Source: DATFVA01 sp963800255 (lineage in GTDB: Bacteria > Bacteroidota > Ignavibacteria > Ignavibacteriales > Ignavibacteriaceae). Taken from it: a stretch of DNA of 64,000 nucleotides. This document shows, piece by piece, positions 8,225-18,090 of this stretch. The stretch is from NCBI GenBank assembly GCA_963800255.1, contig CAWDAK010000024.1, positions 62,001 through 126,000 on the forward strand, given 5' to 3'. The first letter of the stretch is position 1, and the number at the start of each line of letters is the position of its first letter. The notes under the pieces were generated by a model that saw only the letters and a list, made by a program, of their open reading frames with translations, did not search any database and was not told the DNA's origin. A program made the translations under genes and the position numbers.

Positions 8225-8740
8225 ATGAACTACTTCTTCAGAACCTTAATTCTTTTATCCTTTTTCAGCACGATGATTTTTGCCCAGAATTCTGAACTCC
8301 AGGTAGGCAGCAATACAAATCAGCTTAGACAGAATCAGGGTGCATTTTATGATTATTCCGATCCTACAACCCTGAATATCAAAGTTTCGGTTTGGGGATT
8401 TGTAAAATACCCTGGAAAATATGTAATTCCCATGGAAAGTAATGTTTATGATCTTTTATCCTACGCGGGCGGTCCTTCCGAAGATGCACATCTTGACGAT
8501 CTGAGAATATTCAGGACTCTTGAGGATTCCTCGAGGCAAATGGTTAAATTTAATTATAATGATCTGTTATGGGATGAAAATCTTAAAGAATTTAAAAATG
8601 CACCGGGTCTGGATGCCGGCGATATACTCCTGGTTCCAGGTTCCCAAAGACTCTATTTTAAGGATTATCTCCAGATAGGCCTTTCCGTTTTTTCCGCATT
8701 AATATCACTCTCAATTTTAATATTAAATATAGCGAAGTAG
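8225..8740 (+). CDS. Secreted SLBB-domain protein with a C-terminal membrane helix
   Basis: This 171-residue protein has a signal peptide (about residues 1-20, ending MIFAQ) and one SLBB domain of the form SVWGFVKYPGKYVIP, with LLSYAGGPSEDA, typical of polysaccharide export proteins. It ends in a hydrophobic helix (about 149-169) that could cross the outer membrane, as the C-terminal helix of Wza does, or anchor the protein in the inner membrane. It lacks the Poly_export domain, so it is probably an accessory to the larger exporter two genes downstream. It precedes the Wzc-like kinase by 1 bp. Confidence 0.72.
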   Translation: MNYFFRTLILLSFFSTMIFAQNSELQVGSNTNQLRQNQGAFYDYSDPTTLNIKVSVWGFVKYPGKYVIPMESNVYDLLSYAGGPSEDAHLDDLRIFRTLEDSSRQMVKFNYNDLLWDENLKEFKNAPGLDAGDILLVPGSQRLYFKDYLQIGLSVFSALISLSILILNIAK

Positions 8741-8741
8741 T

Positions 8742-10997
8742 ATGGCAATAGATCCGATAAACGAAGACCTCAGGTCGATAGAAAGTAACTCACTCAAGGA
8801 TTATATAAAATTAATCAGAACAAACATTGTCCCGGTAATATTAATTACCCTGGTCAGTTTGGTTGTGGCAATCATTTACGCGGTGAATGCCAAAAATATA
8901 TATAAAGCAACAACCTCCCTGAAGGTATCTATGCCGCAGGGAAATATTCTTGAAGCTCCTTTGATGCCTGAATTTCAGGATTTTGGAAGTGACAGGTTTA
9001 TTGCAAATGAGATTGAAATATTAAAAAGCCATAACCTGAGAGCACGTGTTGCCCAGGCTCTGATTGACAGTTTTAAAACTGCCAGCGATAAAGACAGTTT
9101 CTATCTTATTCAGAGTCATGATTTTAACGAAGGCAAAAATAATCTCCTTGGCATTGAGCAGATAGCAAGACTGCTTAACAGCAGCGTTATAATTGAGCAG
9201 AAACGAGGCCTGGATATCATAGATATATCAGCCGAATCACCTTCACCCTATGAAGCCTCGCTTATTGCTAATATTTATGCAATGGAATATAAATACCTGA
9301 ACCTGGAAATGAATAGGAACCAGCTGACAATGGTTAAAGCTTTCCTGAATCAGCAGCGTGAAGAAAAACAGACTGAGCTTAATGCTGCCGAGGAAACCCT
9401 CAGAAATTTTCAGGAGAAGGGCGGCATAATAGCTCTTGATGAACAAGCTTCCAGCCTGATAAATCAGCTCTCTGATTTCGAGGCTCAGAAAAACGCAAAA
9501 CAGATTGAGCTCGCAGCTTCAGATAAAATTTTATCACAGTATAAAAAAGAACTTGCAAATCAGAATCCGCGGCTGGCTGATTATCTCCAAAGTGTTTCCA
9601 GTGAAGCATATATTCAGACTCTGCAGCAGCAGCTGGCGAGACTTCAGGTTAACAGGGATATGGCATTGACAACAAAGGATTCCAAGTCGAATAATTCAAA
9701 GGTCATGAAAGACTACGATGAAAAGATCGACGATCTGAAGACGAAGCTGGATGAGAAAATGAAGGTGATTAAGGCGGGCATCCTTGCCAGCAGCCCGGAA
9801 GAGGTGAAGGACCTTTCACAAAAAATAGTAGAAGAAGAGATAAAGAATCAGGCTCTTCAAATTACATCCTCAGAGCTTGCTAAGATAGTTAACCATTATG
9901 AAGCCAAGTTTAACCAGCTGCCTAAAACTTCGATCGAATTAGCAAAGCTGCAGCGGAACAGGGAAGCATTAGAGAAATTATATACGCTTGTAGAGGAAAA
10001 ATATCAGGAAGCATTGATTAATGAACAATCGCAGCCAGGAAATGTACTGATCATCGATAATGCCAGAAGACCTGAATCACCTGCCAAACCAAACAGACTC
10101 TTGATTGTTTTAATCGGACTTGTGCTCGGAGTAGGTATGGCTTTCGGCTATGTTTTCACCAAAAATTATTTCGATAATACGATTAAAACACCTGAAGATA
10201 TTCAGAATAAAAATATAAATGTGCTTGCCTGGATACCGCAGATTGAAGGAATAGGCCTTAACGGCAGTAATGAATTTGAATTTATTGTCTCTAAGAAACC
10301 GGATTCAATTCCTAGTGAAGCTTTTCGTGCATTAAGAACCAGGATTCAGTTTTCTCACCCTGATAAAGAATCGCTTAAAACAATTCTGGTTACATCTTCT
10401 GCTCCGCAGGAAGGAAAAACCACCGTGGCAATAAACCTCGCCGGCAGTTTTTCACAATCAAATAAAAAAACAGTTGTAATCGACTGTGATCTTAGAAAAC
10501 CCCGTATACACACAGTTTTTAATACGAACAGGTTTCCAGGTTTGATAGATTATCTCTTCGGGAAAGTTTCTCTTGAGGAGATTATAAGAACCACTGATTC
10601 TCCGAACCTTAATTTTATAACCTCCGGAACAATACCCCCAAATCCAGCTGAAATGCTGGAATCAAAGGCAATGAAGGAATTTCTCGAAATTATTAAAGAA
10701 AGATATGATTTGGTCCTTCTTGATTCCCCTCCGGTTATTGCAGTGACTGATTCAGAAATTCTGGCAAGCATGGTTGACGCAAGCATACTTGTGGTTTCAG
10801 CAGGTACTACTGAAACTGAGCTGCTTGAAAAATCGGTTGAATTAATTAAAAGAGACGGATCTTCTTTTATAGGAACTGTTCTTAATAATTTCAGTTATAA
10901 AAGTGGTTATGGTTCTTACTACAAGTATTACTATTATTATTCACGTCCTGCAGAAAGTAAAAAAAATAAACTATCACATTCCGAAAAAAAGAGCTGA
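8742..10997 (+). CDS. Wzc-like chain-length regulator and bacterial tyrosine kinase
   Basis: These proteins control polymer length and export of capsule or exopolysaccharide and phosphorylate themselves on tyrosine. The 751-residue protein has an N-terminal Wzz domain with membrane helices at about 27-47 and 450-470 around a long periplasmic coiled coil. A cytoplasmic BY-kinase follows: Walker A APQEGKTT (near 551-559), Walker A' VVIDCDLRKPR (near 577) and Walker B LVLLDSPP (near 657). The end is a tyrosine cluster, YKSGYGSYYKYYYYYS, expected to be the autophosphorylation site. It starts 1 bp after the small SLBB gene. Confidence 0.92.
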   Translation: MAIDPINEDLRSIESNSLKDYIKLIRTNIVPVILITLVSLVVAIIYAVNAKNIYKATTSLKVSMPQGNILEAPLMPEFQDFGSDRFIANEIEILKSHNLRARVAQALIDSFKTASDKDSFYLIQSHDFNEGKNNLLGIEQIARLLNSSVIIEQKRGLDIIDISAESPSPYEASLIANIYAMEYKYLNLEMNRNQLTMVKAFLNQQREEKQTELNAAEETLRNFQEKGGIIALDEQASSLINQLSDFEAQKNAKQIELAASDKILSQYKKELANQNPRLADYLQSVSSEAYIQTLQQQLARLQVNRDMALTTKDSKSNNSKVMKDYDEKIDDLKTKLDEKMKVIKAGILASSPEEVKDLSQKIVEEEIKNQALQITSSELAKIVNHYEAKFNQLPKTSIELAKLQRNREALEKLYTLVEEKYQEALINEQSQPGNVLIIDNARRPESPAKPNRLLIVLIGLVLGVGMAFGYVFTKNYFDNTIKTPEDIQNKNINVLAWIPQIEGIGLNGSNEFEFIVSKKPDSIPSEAFRALRTRIQFSHPDKESLKTILVTSSAPQEGKTTVAINLAGSFSQSNKKTVVIDCDLRKPRIHTVFNTNRFPGLIDYLFGKVSLEEIIRTTDSPNLNFITSGTIPPNPAEMLESKAMKEFLEIIKERYDLVLLDSPPVIAVTDSEILASMVDASILVVSAGTTETELLEKSVELIKRDGSSFIGTVLNNFSYKSGYGSYYKYYYYYSRPAESKKNKLSHSEKKS

Positions 10998-11011
10998 GAA
11001 CTGTTTGTCAA

Positions 11012-12637
11012 ATGATTAATATTGTCCGTTTACTAAAAAACGATTCAGTTCATTTCTTTTTATGTATCATTTTCAGCGGGATGTTTTATTCTGCTTATTC
11101 TCAGGACATGCCTGATTACAAAGAAAGAACTTTCGCCTTATTCTCTGATTCGTTGGACTTGATGTCTGGAAAGAATTTACCTATGGAGGCCACTGAGGGG
11201 AGTGTAAACCCTGATGAATATCTTGTTGGACCAGGTGATGAAATATTTATATCTATAAATGGAATTGAGGAAATACCTCTTGAGCTCTTCATAAACCAGG
11301 AAGGGATTTTATATATACCTAAAGTTGGCGGTGTAGATCTGAAAGGATTAACGCTGAGGGAGGCCAAAAATAAAATCAGGGAATCAGTCAACCTCTACTA
11401 TAAAAATGTAGATGTTTTCATATCGTTAATAAATTTCAGAAAAATTAAATTATCTCTTCTGGGAGATGTGAAGAAGCCTTCCACCTTCATAATGTCTGCC
11501 AATTCACGACTGATAGACCTTATAATGGATTCCCAGGGTCTGAATAAAACTTCCAACTTCAGAAATATCAGAGTTATTCACAGGGACAGTACCGAACAAG
11601 TTTACGATCTTCTTGATTTTCTGAGACTTGGTGACAGAAAGAATAACCCCCTAATGAGAGAAGGTGATGTTGTAGTTGTTGACCGTGTGGATAGAGTAGT
11701 ATCAATTTCAGGTATGATTAAATACCCTGGTGTTTATGAATTTCTTGACGGTGAAAGTGTTGATCATCTTATTACAATTGCAGGTGGTCTGAAGGCAAAA
11801 GCCAGAATAGATTCTATTGAAGTTGTAAGTTTTGAGTCTGACGGAAAAACCCAGGTGAGCCGTTATTATAATTATTCTGATGTAAGAAGTGGTGACCCTC
11901 TTTTGAAGTTCGAAGATCAGGTTATGATAAGAGAAATTCCAAATTACTTTGATCCTAAGTTTGTTCTTATATCAGGCTATGTAAAATATCCCGGGTATTA
12001 TAAAATTAATGAAAATAAAAGCCTGCTTTCGGAAGTAATTCATCAAGCAGGGGGGTTCAGGAAAGATGCCTCACTAATCGATGCAACTCTTACCCGTCAT
12101 ACAGGTACTGTGGAGGAAGATCCTGAGTATGAAAGGTTAAAAACGATGCTGCGGGCCGATATGACTGATGATGAATACGATTATTTGAAAGCTAAGTCGC
12201 GTCAAAGGGTAGGAAAGGTAGTTGTGGATTTTAACCAGCTCTTTAGAGAAGGTGATAAATCAGAAGACCTTATCCTTAAGAATGGTGACGCAATAAATGT
12301 TCCTGAAGCAAAAGATTATATCATACTTCTTGGTCAGGTTGTTACTCCGGGAAATATTATTTATCAGCCGGGGCTATCAGTTGATGATTATATAAAACTT
12401 GCCGGAGGTTTCGGCTGGCGGGCTGAGGATGGGGATGTTCGTGTCATCAAAGCTAATAGTGGAGAATGGATAGACGCAGAGGATGTTGATACGCTTAAAC
12501 CCGGCGATACGATATGGATACCCGAAATTCCACCGGGACCAAAATTCTGGGATGTGTTTACAACTTCTCTTGCAGTAGTTGGTCAGGTGGCGTCAATTAT
12601 TGCTGCTACAGTTGCCATTATAGTAGCTTCGAGGTAG
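11012..12637 (+). CDS. Wza-like polysaccharide export protein with several SLBB domains
   Basis: This 541-residue protein is the likely outer-membrane export channel. After an N-terminal hydrophobic signal it has a Poly_export domain (DEYLVGPGDEIFISINGIEE). Then come about four SLBB repeats, each with a G-x-V-x-x-P-G-x-Y core (DVKKPSTF, MIKYPGVY, YVKYPGYY, VVTPGNII) followed by an AGG. The last 25 residues form a hydrophobic helix (VGQVASIIAATVAIIVA), matching the Wza outer-membrane helix. It has more SLBB repeats than Wza and no obvious lipobox. It lies between the Wzc-like and Wzz-like genes. Confidence 0.88.
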   Translation: MINIVRLLKNDSVHFFLCIIFSGMFYSAYSQDMPDYKERTFALFSDSLDLMSGKNLPMEATEGSVNPDEYLVGPGDEIFISINGIEEIPLELFINQEGILYIPKVGGVDLKGLTLREAKNKIRESVNLYYKNVDVFISLINFRKIKLSLLGDVKKPSTFIMSANSRLIDLIMDSQGLNKTSNFRNIRVIHRDSTEQVYDLLDFLRLGDRKNNPLMREGDVVVVDRVDRVVSISGMIKYPGVYEFLDGESVDHLITIAGGLKAKARIDSIEVVSFESDGKTQVSRYYNYSDVRSGDPLLKFEDQVMIREIPNYFDPKFVLISGYVKYPGYYKINENKSLLSEVIHQAGGFRKDASLIDATLTRHTGTVEEDPEYERLKTMLRADMTDDEYDYLKAKSRQRVGKVVVDFNQLFREGDKSEDLILKNGDAINVPEAKDYIILLGQVVTPGNIIYQPGLSVDDYIKLAGGFGWRAEDGDVRVIKANSGEWIDAEDVDTLKPGDTIWIPEIPPGPKFWDVFTTSLAVVGQVASIIAATVAIIVASR

Positions 12638-12640
12638 AAA

Positions 12641-13783
12641 TTGGATTATCACGAAATATTAAATACCATAATCTTCCACCGGAACAAAATTTTAAAGGTA
12701 ACGATAGCTGCTACCCTTATTTTATTCCTGATCCTGCTGTTTGTTTACCCTGTGACATATAAATCTACGATTTCTGTGATGCCGCCGGAAAATAACAACG
12801 AAACCGGCTCATTGAGCTCGTTGTTAAGCGGTCAGGATTTCTCCAGTATAATTGGAGGTGGATTGACAAGTGCTAACTCTCAGCTTTATGTTGAAATGCT
12901 AAAAAGCAGAACAGCAGCTTTGTATGTTGTGAACAGGTATCACCTTGACAAATATTATGATATTGATAATCAATATAAAGCGGCTGAAAACTTACAGGAT
13001 AAATTAGAAATTGAACTAACAAAAGAGGGAATAATCAAGTTGAACGTAGAAGTTACTACTTCATTATTTCCCTTAATAACATCAAATAAAGACTCGATTA
13101 AGCAGATGGCTGCCGATTTGTCTAACGCGTATGTTGAGGCCCTCGATAAAATGAACCGGGAGAAATTGTCCTCCCAGGCAAAACGTGCCAGGCAGTATAT
13201 TGAAGAACAGCTGGTCAAAACAAAAAGCCAGCTTGATTCTGTAGAAAATAAACTGGCGGTTTTTCAGCAGACAAATAAGGCCATATCTCTTCCGGAACAG
13301 GTTAACGCCGCTATTGAAGCTGCTGCAGGCTTAAAAACTGAAATAGTTAAAACCGAAGTCCAGCTTGGACTCCTCCAATCGAATCTACGGGAAGATAATC
13401 AGACCCTGGTTGCCTTAAGAACCAAGCTTGGTCAGCTAAGAGGGCAGTACGACAAAATGGCGATGGGAAGCCAGGATTACTTGGTTGCCTTTAAGGATGT
13501 TCCAGCACTTGGAAAAGAGCTAGCCTCACTTCTGAGAGATGTCAAGATACAAAATGAAGTTTACCTGCTTCTTCAACAGCAGTATTATAAAGAAAAAATT
13601 CAGGAAAACAGGGATATCCCGACCATCCAGGTTCTTGATGAAGCAATACCTCCTCAGAAAAAATCGGCACCAAAAACTATTTTTTCTACAATTACCGGTG
13701 GTATATTTGTTTTCCTTCTGATGAGTTTAATAGTAGTAATGAGTGAAAGAAAAACATACTTGCATAAATCTAAGGAATTATAG
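12641..13783 (+). CDS. Wzz-like chain-length determinant protein without kinase
   Basis: The 380-residue protein has two membrane helices, at about 20-40 and at the C-terminus (about 350-370), flanking a periplasmic coiled-coil domain with KSQLDSVENKLAVFQQTNK. The membrane-proximal PPQKK motif before the last helix is typical of Wzz proteins. Translation starts at TTG, with GAGGT 5 bases before it; the frame has no better start. It has no Walker motifs, so unlike the upstream Wzc it is purely structural. Its stop overlaps the GTG start of the next gene by 1 bp. Confidence 0.85.
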   Translation: MDYHEILNTIIFHRNKILKVTIAATLILFLILLFVYPVTYKSTISVMPPENNNETGSLSSLLSGQDFSSIIGGGLTSANSQLYVEMLKSRTAALYVVNRYHLDKYYDIDNQYKAAENLQDKLEIELTKEGIIKLNVEVTTSLFPLITSNKDSIKQMAADLSNAYVEALDKMNREKLSSQAKRARQYIEEQLVKTKSQLDSVENKLAVFQQTNKAISLPEQVNAAIEAAAGLKTEIVKTEVQLGLLQSNLREDNQTLVALRTKLGQLRGQYDKMAMGSQDYLVAFKDVPALGKELASLLRDVKIQNEVYLLLQQQYYKEKIQENRDIPTIQVLDEAIPPQKKSAPKTIFSTITGGIFVFLLMSLIVVMSERKTYLHKSKEL

Positions 13784-14721
13784 TGTCTGAAACAGCAGTG
13801 GTAACCGGTGGGGCCGGTTTTTTGGGCTCTCATCTTTGTGATCGTTTACTTAAAGAGGGATTAAAAGTTATATGTGTAGATAACCTCATAACCGGCAGCA
13901 CAAATAACATAAATCATCTTGCAGGAAATGAGAACTTTTCTTTTGTAAAGCACGATGTTACTAACTATATATTTTTGCCGGGTAAAGTAGATTATATACT
14001 TCATTTTGCGTCCCCCGCAAGCCCCATAGATTATCTGAAACTTCCCATTCAAACACTTAAAGTAGGCTCACTGGGAACCCATAAGGCCCTTGGTCTTGCA
14101 AAGGAAAAAAATGCAAGGTTTTTATTAGCTTCTACCAGTGAAGTTTACGGCGATCCTGCCATTCATCCTCAGCCGGAAAGTTATTGGGGAAATGTTAATC
14201 CCATAGGTCCCCGCGGAGTATATGATGAAGCAAAAAGATTTGCAGAAGCTATTACAATGGCTTATAACCGGTACCATAATCTTGATACCAGGATTGTAAG
14301 GATTTTTAATACTTATGGACCCAGAATGAGACTTGATGATGGAAGAGCACTTCCTGCCTTTGTTGGTCAGGCTCTCAGGGGTGAGGATATTACTGTATTC
14401 GGAGATGGATCTCAAACAAGGAGTTTCTGTTTCGTTGACGACCTTGTAGACGGAATCTTCAAACTTCTGATGTCCTCAGAAGTTGAACCTGTAAATATCG
14501 GAAACCCTGAAGAAATTTCAATAAAAGGATTTGCTGAAGAAGTTATAAAAATTATAGGCTCCAACAGCAAAATTATCTATAAAGATCTGCCGGTTGACGA
14601 TCCTAAAGTAAGGCAGCCTTCAATTGAAAGAGCAAGAAGACTGCTAGGCTGGGAGCCGAAAGTTAAAAGGATGGATGGTCTCAAAACAACTATTGATTAC
14701 TTTAAGAAATCAATACAATAG
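13783..14721 (+). CDS. UDP-glucuronate decarboxylase (UDP-xylose synthase) type NAD-dependent epimerase
   Basis: This extended short-chain dehydrogenase (312 residues) starts at GTG. It has the NAD motif GGAGFLGSHL (9-18), the UXS-type HFASPASPIDYLKLPIQTL, catalytic S/T in ASTSEVYGDP and the YDEAK pair (Y-x-x-x-K). NTYGPRMRLDDGRALPAF and SQTRSFCFVDDLVDG are typical of UXS. It would turn UDP-glucuronate into UDP-xylose for the polysaccharide exported by the genes upstream. The decarboxylase assignment within the family is likely but rests on motif similarity. Confidence 0.85.
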   Translation: MSETAVVTGGAGFLGSHLCDRLLKEGLKVICVDNLITGSTNNINHLAGNENFSFVKHDVTNYIFLPGKVDYILHFASPASPIDYLKLPIQTLKVGSLGTHKALGLAKEKNARFLLASTSEVYGDPAIHPQPESYWGNVNPIGPRGVYDEAKRFAEAITMAYNRYHNLDTRIVRIFNTYGPRMRLDDGRALPAFVGQALRGEDITVFGDGSQTRSFCFVDDLVDGIFKLLMSSEVEPVNIGNPEEISIKGFAEEVIKIIGSNSKIIYKDLPVDDPKVRQPSIERARRLLGWEPKVKRMDGLKTTIDYFKKSIQ

Positions 14722-14817
14722 GTCGAACCACTTCGGCCTCTAACTTCTCTGCCAATCAATATTTCTTTATATTTAGATTCAATTTTTTGTAAAAGAAAAA
14801 TTTATAAAGCCAAAAAT

Positions 14818-17040
14818 ATGATGGAACCGGAAGTAACTCCTGAACTTGCCTACGAACATGGATTAACCGAAGAAGAATATAAAAGAATTCTCGATATCCT
14901 GGGAAGAATTCCCTCATTCACCGAGCTCGGTATCTTTTCCGTCATGTGGAGCGAGCATTGCAGTTATAAAAATTCAATAGCATTGTTAAAAACCCTGCCC
15001 AGGGAGGGTGGAAGACTGCTGGTTGGGGCAGGTGAGGAAAATGCCGGACTTATTGATATCGGTGATGGTTATGCAGTTGCTTTTAAAATTGAAAGCCACA
15101 ATCATCCATCTGCAGTTGAACCTTACCAGGGTGCTGCTACTGGCGTAGGTGGAATCATGAGAGACATATTCACCATGGGCGCCCGCCCTGTTGCTTCGCT
15201 TAATTCACTACGCTTCGGTTCCCTTAATGATGCACGTACTCGCTTTTTATTCGAGGGGATTGTAAAAGGAATAGGGGATTACGGGAATAGCTTTGGTGTA
15301 CCTACTGTAGGAGGTGAAGTATATTTTGATGAATCCTACCAGGGAAATCCTCTTGTAAATGCAATGGCGGTTGGAATAGTGAAGAAAAACCTGGTAGCAA
15401 GTGCTGTTGCTAAAGGCGAGGGTAATCCGGTCATGATTGTTGGCTCTTCAACAGGCAGAGATGGTATTCATGGAGCTACTTTTGCCTCAGAAGAAATATC
15501 TGAAAAATCCGAAGCTAAACGTCCGTCCGTCCAGGTTGGTGACCCGTTTACAGAAAAACTTCTGCTGGAAGCCACTTTAGAGATAATTAAGAACGACTGG
15601 CTTGTCGGGATTCAGGATATGGGAGCTGCGGGAATTTCCTGTTCGACCACAGAAATGAGTGCCAAGGGTGAATCGGGAATGAAAATAAATCTTGATAAAG
15701 TACCCCTTCGTGAAGATGGTATGAGTGCCTATGAAATTATGCTTTCAGAAAGCCAGGAAAGAATGCTGTGTGTAGTGAAAAAAGGTTACGAAGATAAAGT
15801 TAAGTCTGTTTTTGAAAAGTGGGACCTTCACTGCGAAATAGTAGGTGAGGTCACTGCCAGCGGCAACCTTGAGGTTGAATACGAGGGAGGAAATAAAGCT
15901 GTGTTACCCTCATACGAGCTCGTGCTGGGCGGGGGAGCTCCTGTATACCATAGAGAGACTAAAGAACCAGCTTATCTGAAGAGCATAAGGGAATTCGATT
16001 TCAATTCGCTTCAGGAGCCTCAGGATATTACCACAACTTTTCTCAACTTATTTGCATCTCCTAATATTGCATCAAAGCGCTGGGTTTATGAACAGTATGA
16101 TTCGATGGTCAGAACCAATACAGTAGTTGGACCGGGCTGCGACGCCGCCGTGATTCAGATTAAAGATACTAATAAGGCCCTATCAGTTAAGACTGACTGC
16201 AATGGAAGATACGTTTATCTGAATCCTGAGGAGGGCACCAGGATCGCTGTGGCTGAATCAGCAAGAAATATTGTTTGCTCAGGAGGAGTACCGCTTGGTA
16301 TTACTAACTGTCTTAACTTCGGCAATCCATATAAGCCCGAGGTCTACTGGCAGTTCTCAAAAGCAATTAAAGGAATGGGCGATGCGTGCCGGTTTTTCGG
16401 AACTCCGGTAACCGGTGGAAATGTAAGCTTTTATAATGAATCACCCTTAAGTGCGGTGTATCCTACACCGACAATTGGCATGGTTGGCTTAATTGAAGAC
16501 ATTAGCAATATAACAACCTCATATTTTAAAGAACCCGGTGATCTTGTTTACCTGCTAGGAGAAGACTTCGAGGAGCTGGGAGGCAGTGAATTCCTGAAGG
16601 TAATTCATGGTAAGGTAAAGGGGGATTGTCCAAAGATAGATCTCGATGTCGAAAAGAAACTGCAGGATTCACTTCTCGGATTAATTCAGAAACATATTAT
16701 CATATCAGCTCACGATGTCTCAGAAGGCGGTATATTATCAGCTCTGGCAGAATGCTGTATAATGAATAATGAAAAAAAAATCGGGGCAGATCTTAAAGTT
16801 CCTGTTAAAACACGAGAGGATTTTTCATTTTTCTCTGAAAGCCAGTCCCGTATTATTGTCTCAATTCATGAAGAATCAAAAGATGAATTTGAAAAATATC
16901 TCCGGAAAAAAAATCAATCATTTTTGTTACTCGGTAAAACGGGGGGAAGTTCGTTAAAAGTAAATAATATTATGGAAATTGATGTTAATAAACTGGCTGA
17001 CATTTATTACAACACCATTTCCAATATAATGAATGGCTAA
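14818..17040 (+). CDS. purL: Phosphoribosylformylglycinamidine synthase subunit PurL
   Basis: PurL is the synthetase subunit that uses ATP and ammonia from PurQ to convert FGAR to FGAM. The 740-residue length is that of the small PurL used with PurS and PurQ. Visible signatures are MWSEHCSYKNS near the N-terminus, the substrate-binding ESHNHPSAVEPYQGAATGVG, the GGEVYFDESYQGNPLVNAM segment, and a second AIRS-like repeat with CLNFGNPYKPEVYWQF and GTPVTGGNVSFYNE. Two ATG codons occur in a row at the start. It overlaps the YihY-like gene by 8 bp. Confidence 0.97.
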   Translation: MMEPEVTPELAYEHGLTEEEYKRILDILGRIPSFTELGIFSVMWSEHCSYKNSIALLKTLPREGGRLLVGAGEENAGLIDIGDGYAVAFKIESHNHPSAVEPYQGAATGVGGIMRDIFTMGARPVASLNSLRFGSLNDARTRFLFEGIVKGIGDYGNSFGVPTVGGEVYFDESYQGNPLVNAMAVGIVKKNLVASAVAKGEGNPVMIVGSSTGRDGIHGATFASEEISEKSEAKRPSVQVGDPFTEKLLLEATLEIIKNDWLVGIQDMGAAGISCSTTEMSAKGESGMKINLDKVPLREDGMSAYEIMLSESQERMLCVVKKGYEDKVKSVFEKWDLHCEIVGEVTASGNLEVEYEGGNKAVLPSYELVLGGGAPVYHRETKEPAYLKSIREFDFNSLQEPQDITTTFLNLFASPNIASKRWVYEQYDSMVRTNTVVGPGCDAAVIQIKDTNKALSVKTDCNGRYVYLNPEEGTRIAVAESARNIVCSGGVPLGITNCLNFGNPYKPEVYWQFSKAIKGMGDACRFFGTPVTGGNVSFYNESPLSAVYPTPTIGMVGLIEDISNITTSYFKEPGDLVYLLGEDFEELGGSEFLKVIHGKVKGDCPKIDLDVEKKLQDSLLGLIQKHIIISAHDVSEGGILSALAECCIMNNEKKIGADLKVPVKTREDFSFFSESQSRIIVSIHEESKDEFEKYLRKKNQSFLLLGKTGGSSLKVNNIMEIDVNKLADIYYNTISNIMNG

Positions 17041-17998
17041 ATCTAAAATTAAATCAAGGTTCAGGGATTCATCGATATACGAAATTTATAGAAAGTTTCA
17101 TTATATCCTGCATCGTATACCAGGATTCCAGGAAATTAAAAAGTTTGTTCTATACTATTACAAAGGGTTGACGAAAAGAATTGATGAGCACCATGTTTTT
17201 TTATTTGCAGGCGGACTGGCGTTTTCAATATTCCTATGTATTATCCCTTTCGTGCTGATTATATTCGCCGTTCTTGGTAACCTGTTAGATTCCTCCTATG
17301 TTCAGTTTCAGATAAATACTCTTATAGAAACAATAATACCTTACTCACGTTATTCGGAATTTGTAAAGAAGATTATTTTTAATCGTATCAATGAGGTGAT
17401 TGAGTACAGGAATATTGCGGGTATTATTGGCGGATTTGGTTTATTGTTTGCTGCAAGCAGCTTATTCAGCAGTATGAGAACCATATTAAATAAGGTCTAC
17501 GGAGTTGAATTTGACGTTAATATATTTATAGCAAAGCTAAGAGATTTCGCACTTGTTTTCATGGTAATCATAATTTTCTTTTTAACCACGATCTCTATGC
17601 CTACCATTGATCTGCTCAGGCAGAAAGCGGGGGAATGGACAGTCTTCAGTTTTCTTTCAAACGGTATTTTCAGTCACCTTATTTTTTCCCTTTTGTCTCT
17701 TCTCCTCATCTTTATAGTATTCAGCGTCCTCTATTTTACAGTTCCAATCAGAAAACTTGGAAGGAAAGCCACATTCATGAGCGCTCTTTGGGCTGCAATA
17801 CTATGGGAGGCCGCAAAACAATTATTCGGATATTATCTTTATAATTTTGCTGCCTTCAACCGGATCTATGGTGCATATGCTCTGGTTGTTGTGGTTGCTT
17901 TCTGGATCTATTATTCCTCGGTTGTCTTCATTGTCGGGGCCGAAATAGGGCATCTCTACTTTGAAAGAAATTTTGTTAAAAATGATATAACCACATAA
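17033..17998 (+). CDS. YihY/BrkB family inner-membrane protein
   Basis: This 321-residue protein has about six membrane helices and the family features: HVFLFAGGLAFSIFLCIIPF in the first helix, a middle RTILNKVYGVE segment and the last helices with RIYGAYALVVVVAFWIYYSS. The family was once annotated as ribonuclease BN, which was a mistake; its role is still unclear and may be transport. The ATG lies inside the last codons of purL (8-bp overlap). Confidence 0.85.
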   Translation: MAKSKIKSRFRDSSIYEIYRKFHYILHRIPGFQEIKKFVLYYYKGLTKRIDEHHVFLFAGGLAFSIFLCIIPFVLIIFAVLGNLLDSSYVQFQINTLIETIIPYSRYSEFVKKIIFNRINEVIEYRNIAGIIGGFGLLFAASSLFSSMRTILNKVYGVEFDVNIFIAKLRDFALVFMVIIIFFLTTISMPTIDLLRQKAGEWTVFSFLSNGIFSHLIFSLLSLLLIFIVFSVLYFTVPIRKLGRKATFMSALWAAILWEAAKQLFGYYLYNFAAFNRIYGAYALVVVVAFWIYYSSVVFIVGAEIGHLYFERNFVKNDITT

Positions 17999-18030
17999 TA
18001 ATCTCTAAGGAAAAACTTACGATAAGAATA

Positions 18031-18062
18031 TTTGACTATGTCTTTTCTCATTCTTATATTTA
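18031..18062 (+). promoter_or_regulatory. Bacteroidota-type promoter of the Rrf2 gene
   Basis: TTTG (18031-18034), 20 bases, then TATATTTA (18055-18062). This fits the Bacteroidota consensus TTTG-N19-21-TAnnTTTG apart from the last base. The -7 box overlaps the start of the palindromic operator. Confidence 0.55.
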
Positions 18063-18084
18063 ATCAGACAATTTAATCTGATTA
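18061..18084. promoter_or_regulatory. Palindromic operator, probably for the Rrf2 regulator (site 1)
   Basis: TAATCAGA (18061-18068) and TCTGATTA (18077-18084) are perfect inverted repeats with an 8-bp spacer. The site covers the 3' edge of the -7 box and the expected transcription start, a position suited to repression. A related site precedes the next gene (18537-18560). Confidence 0.6.
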
Positions 18085-18090
18085 GCGACT

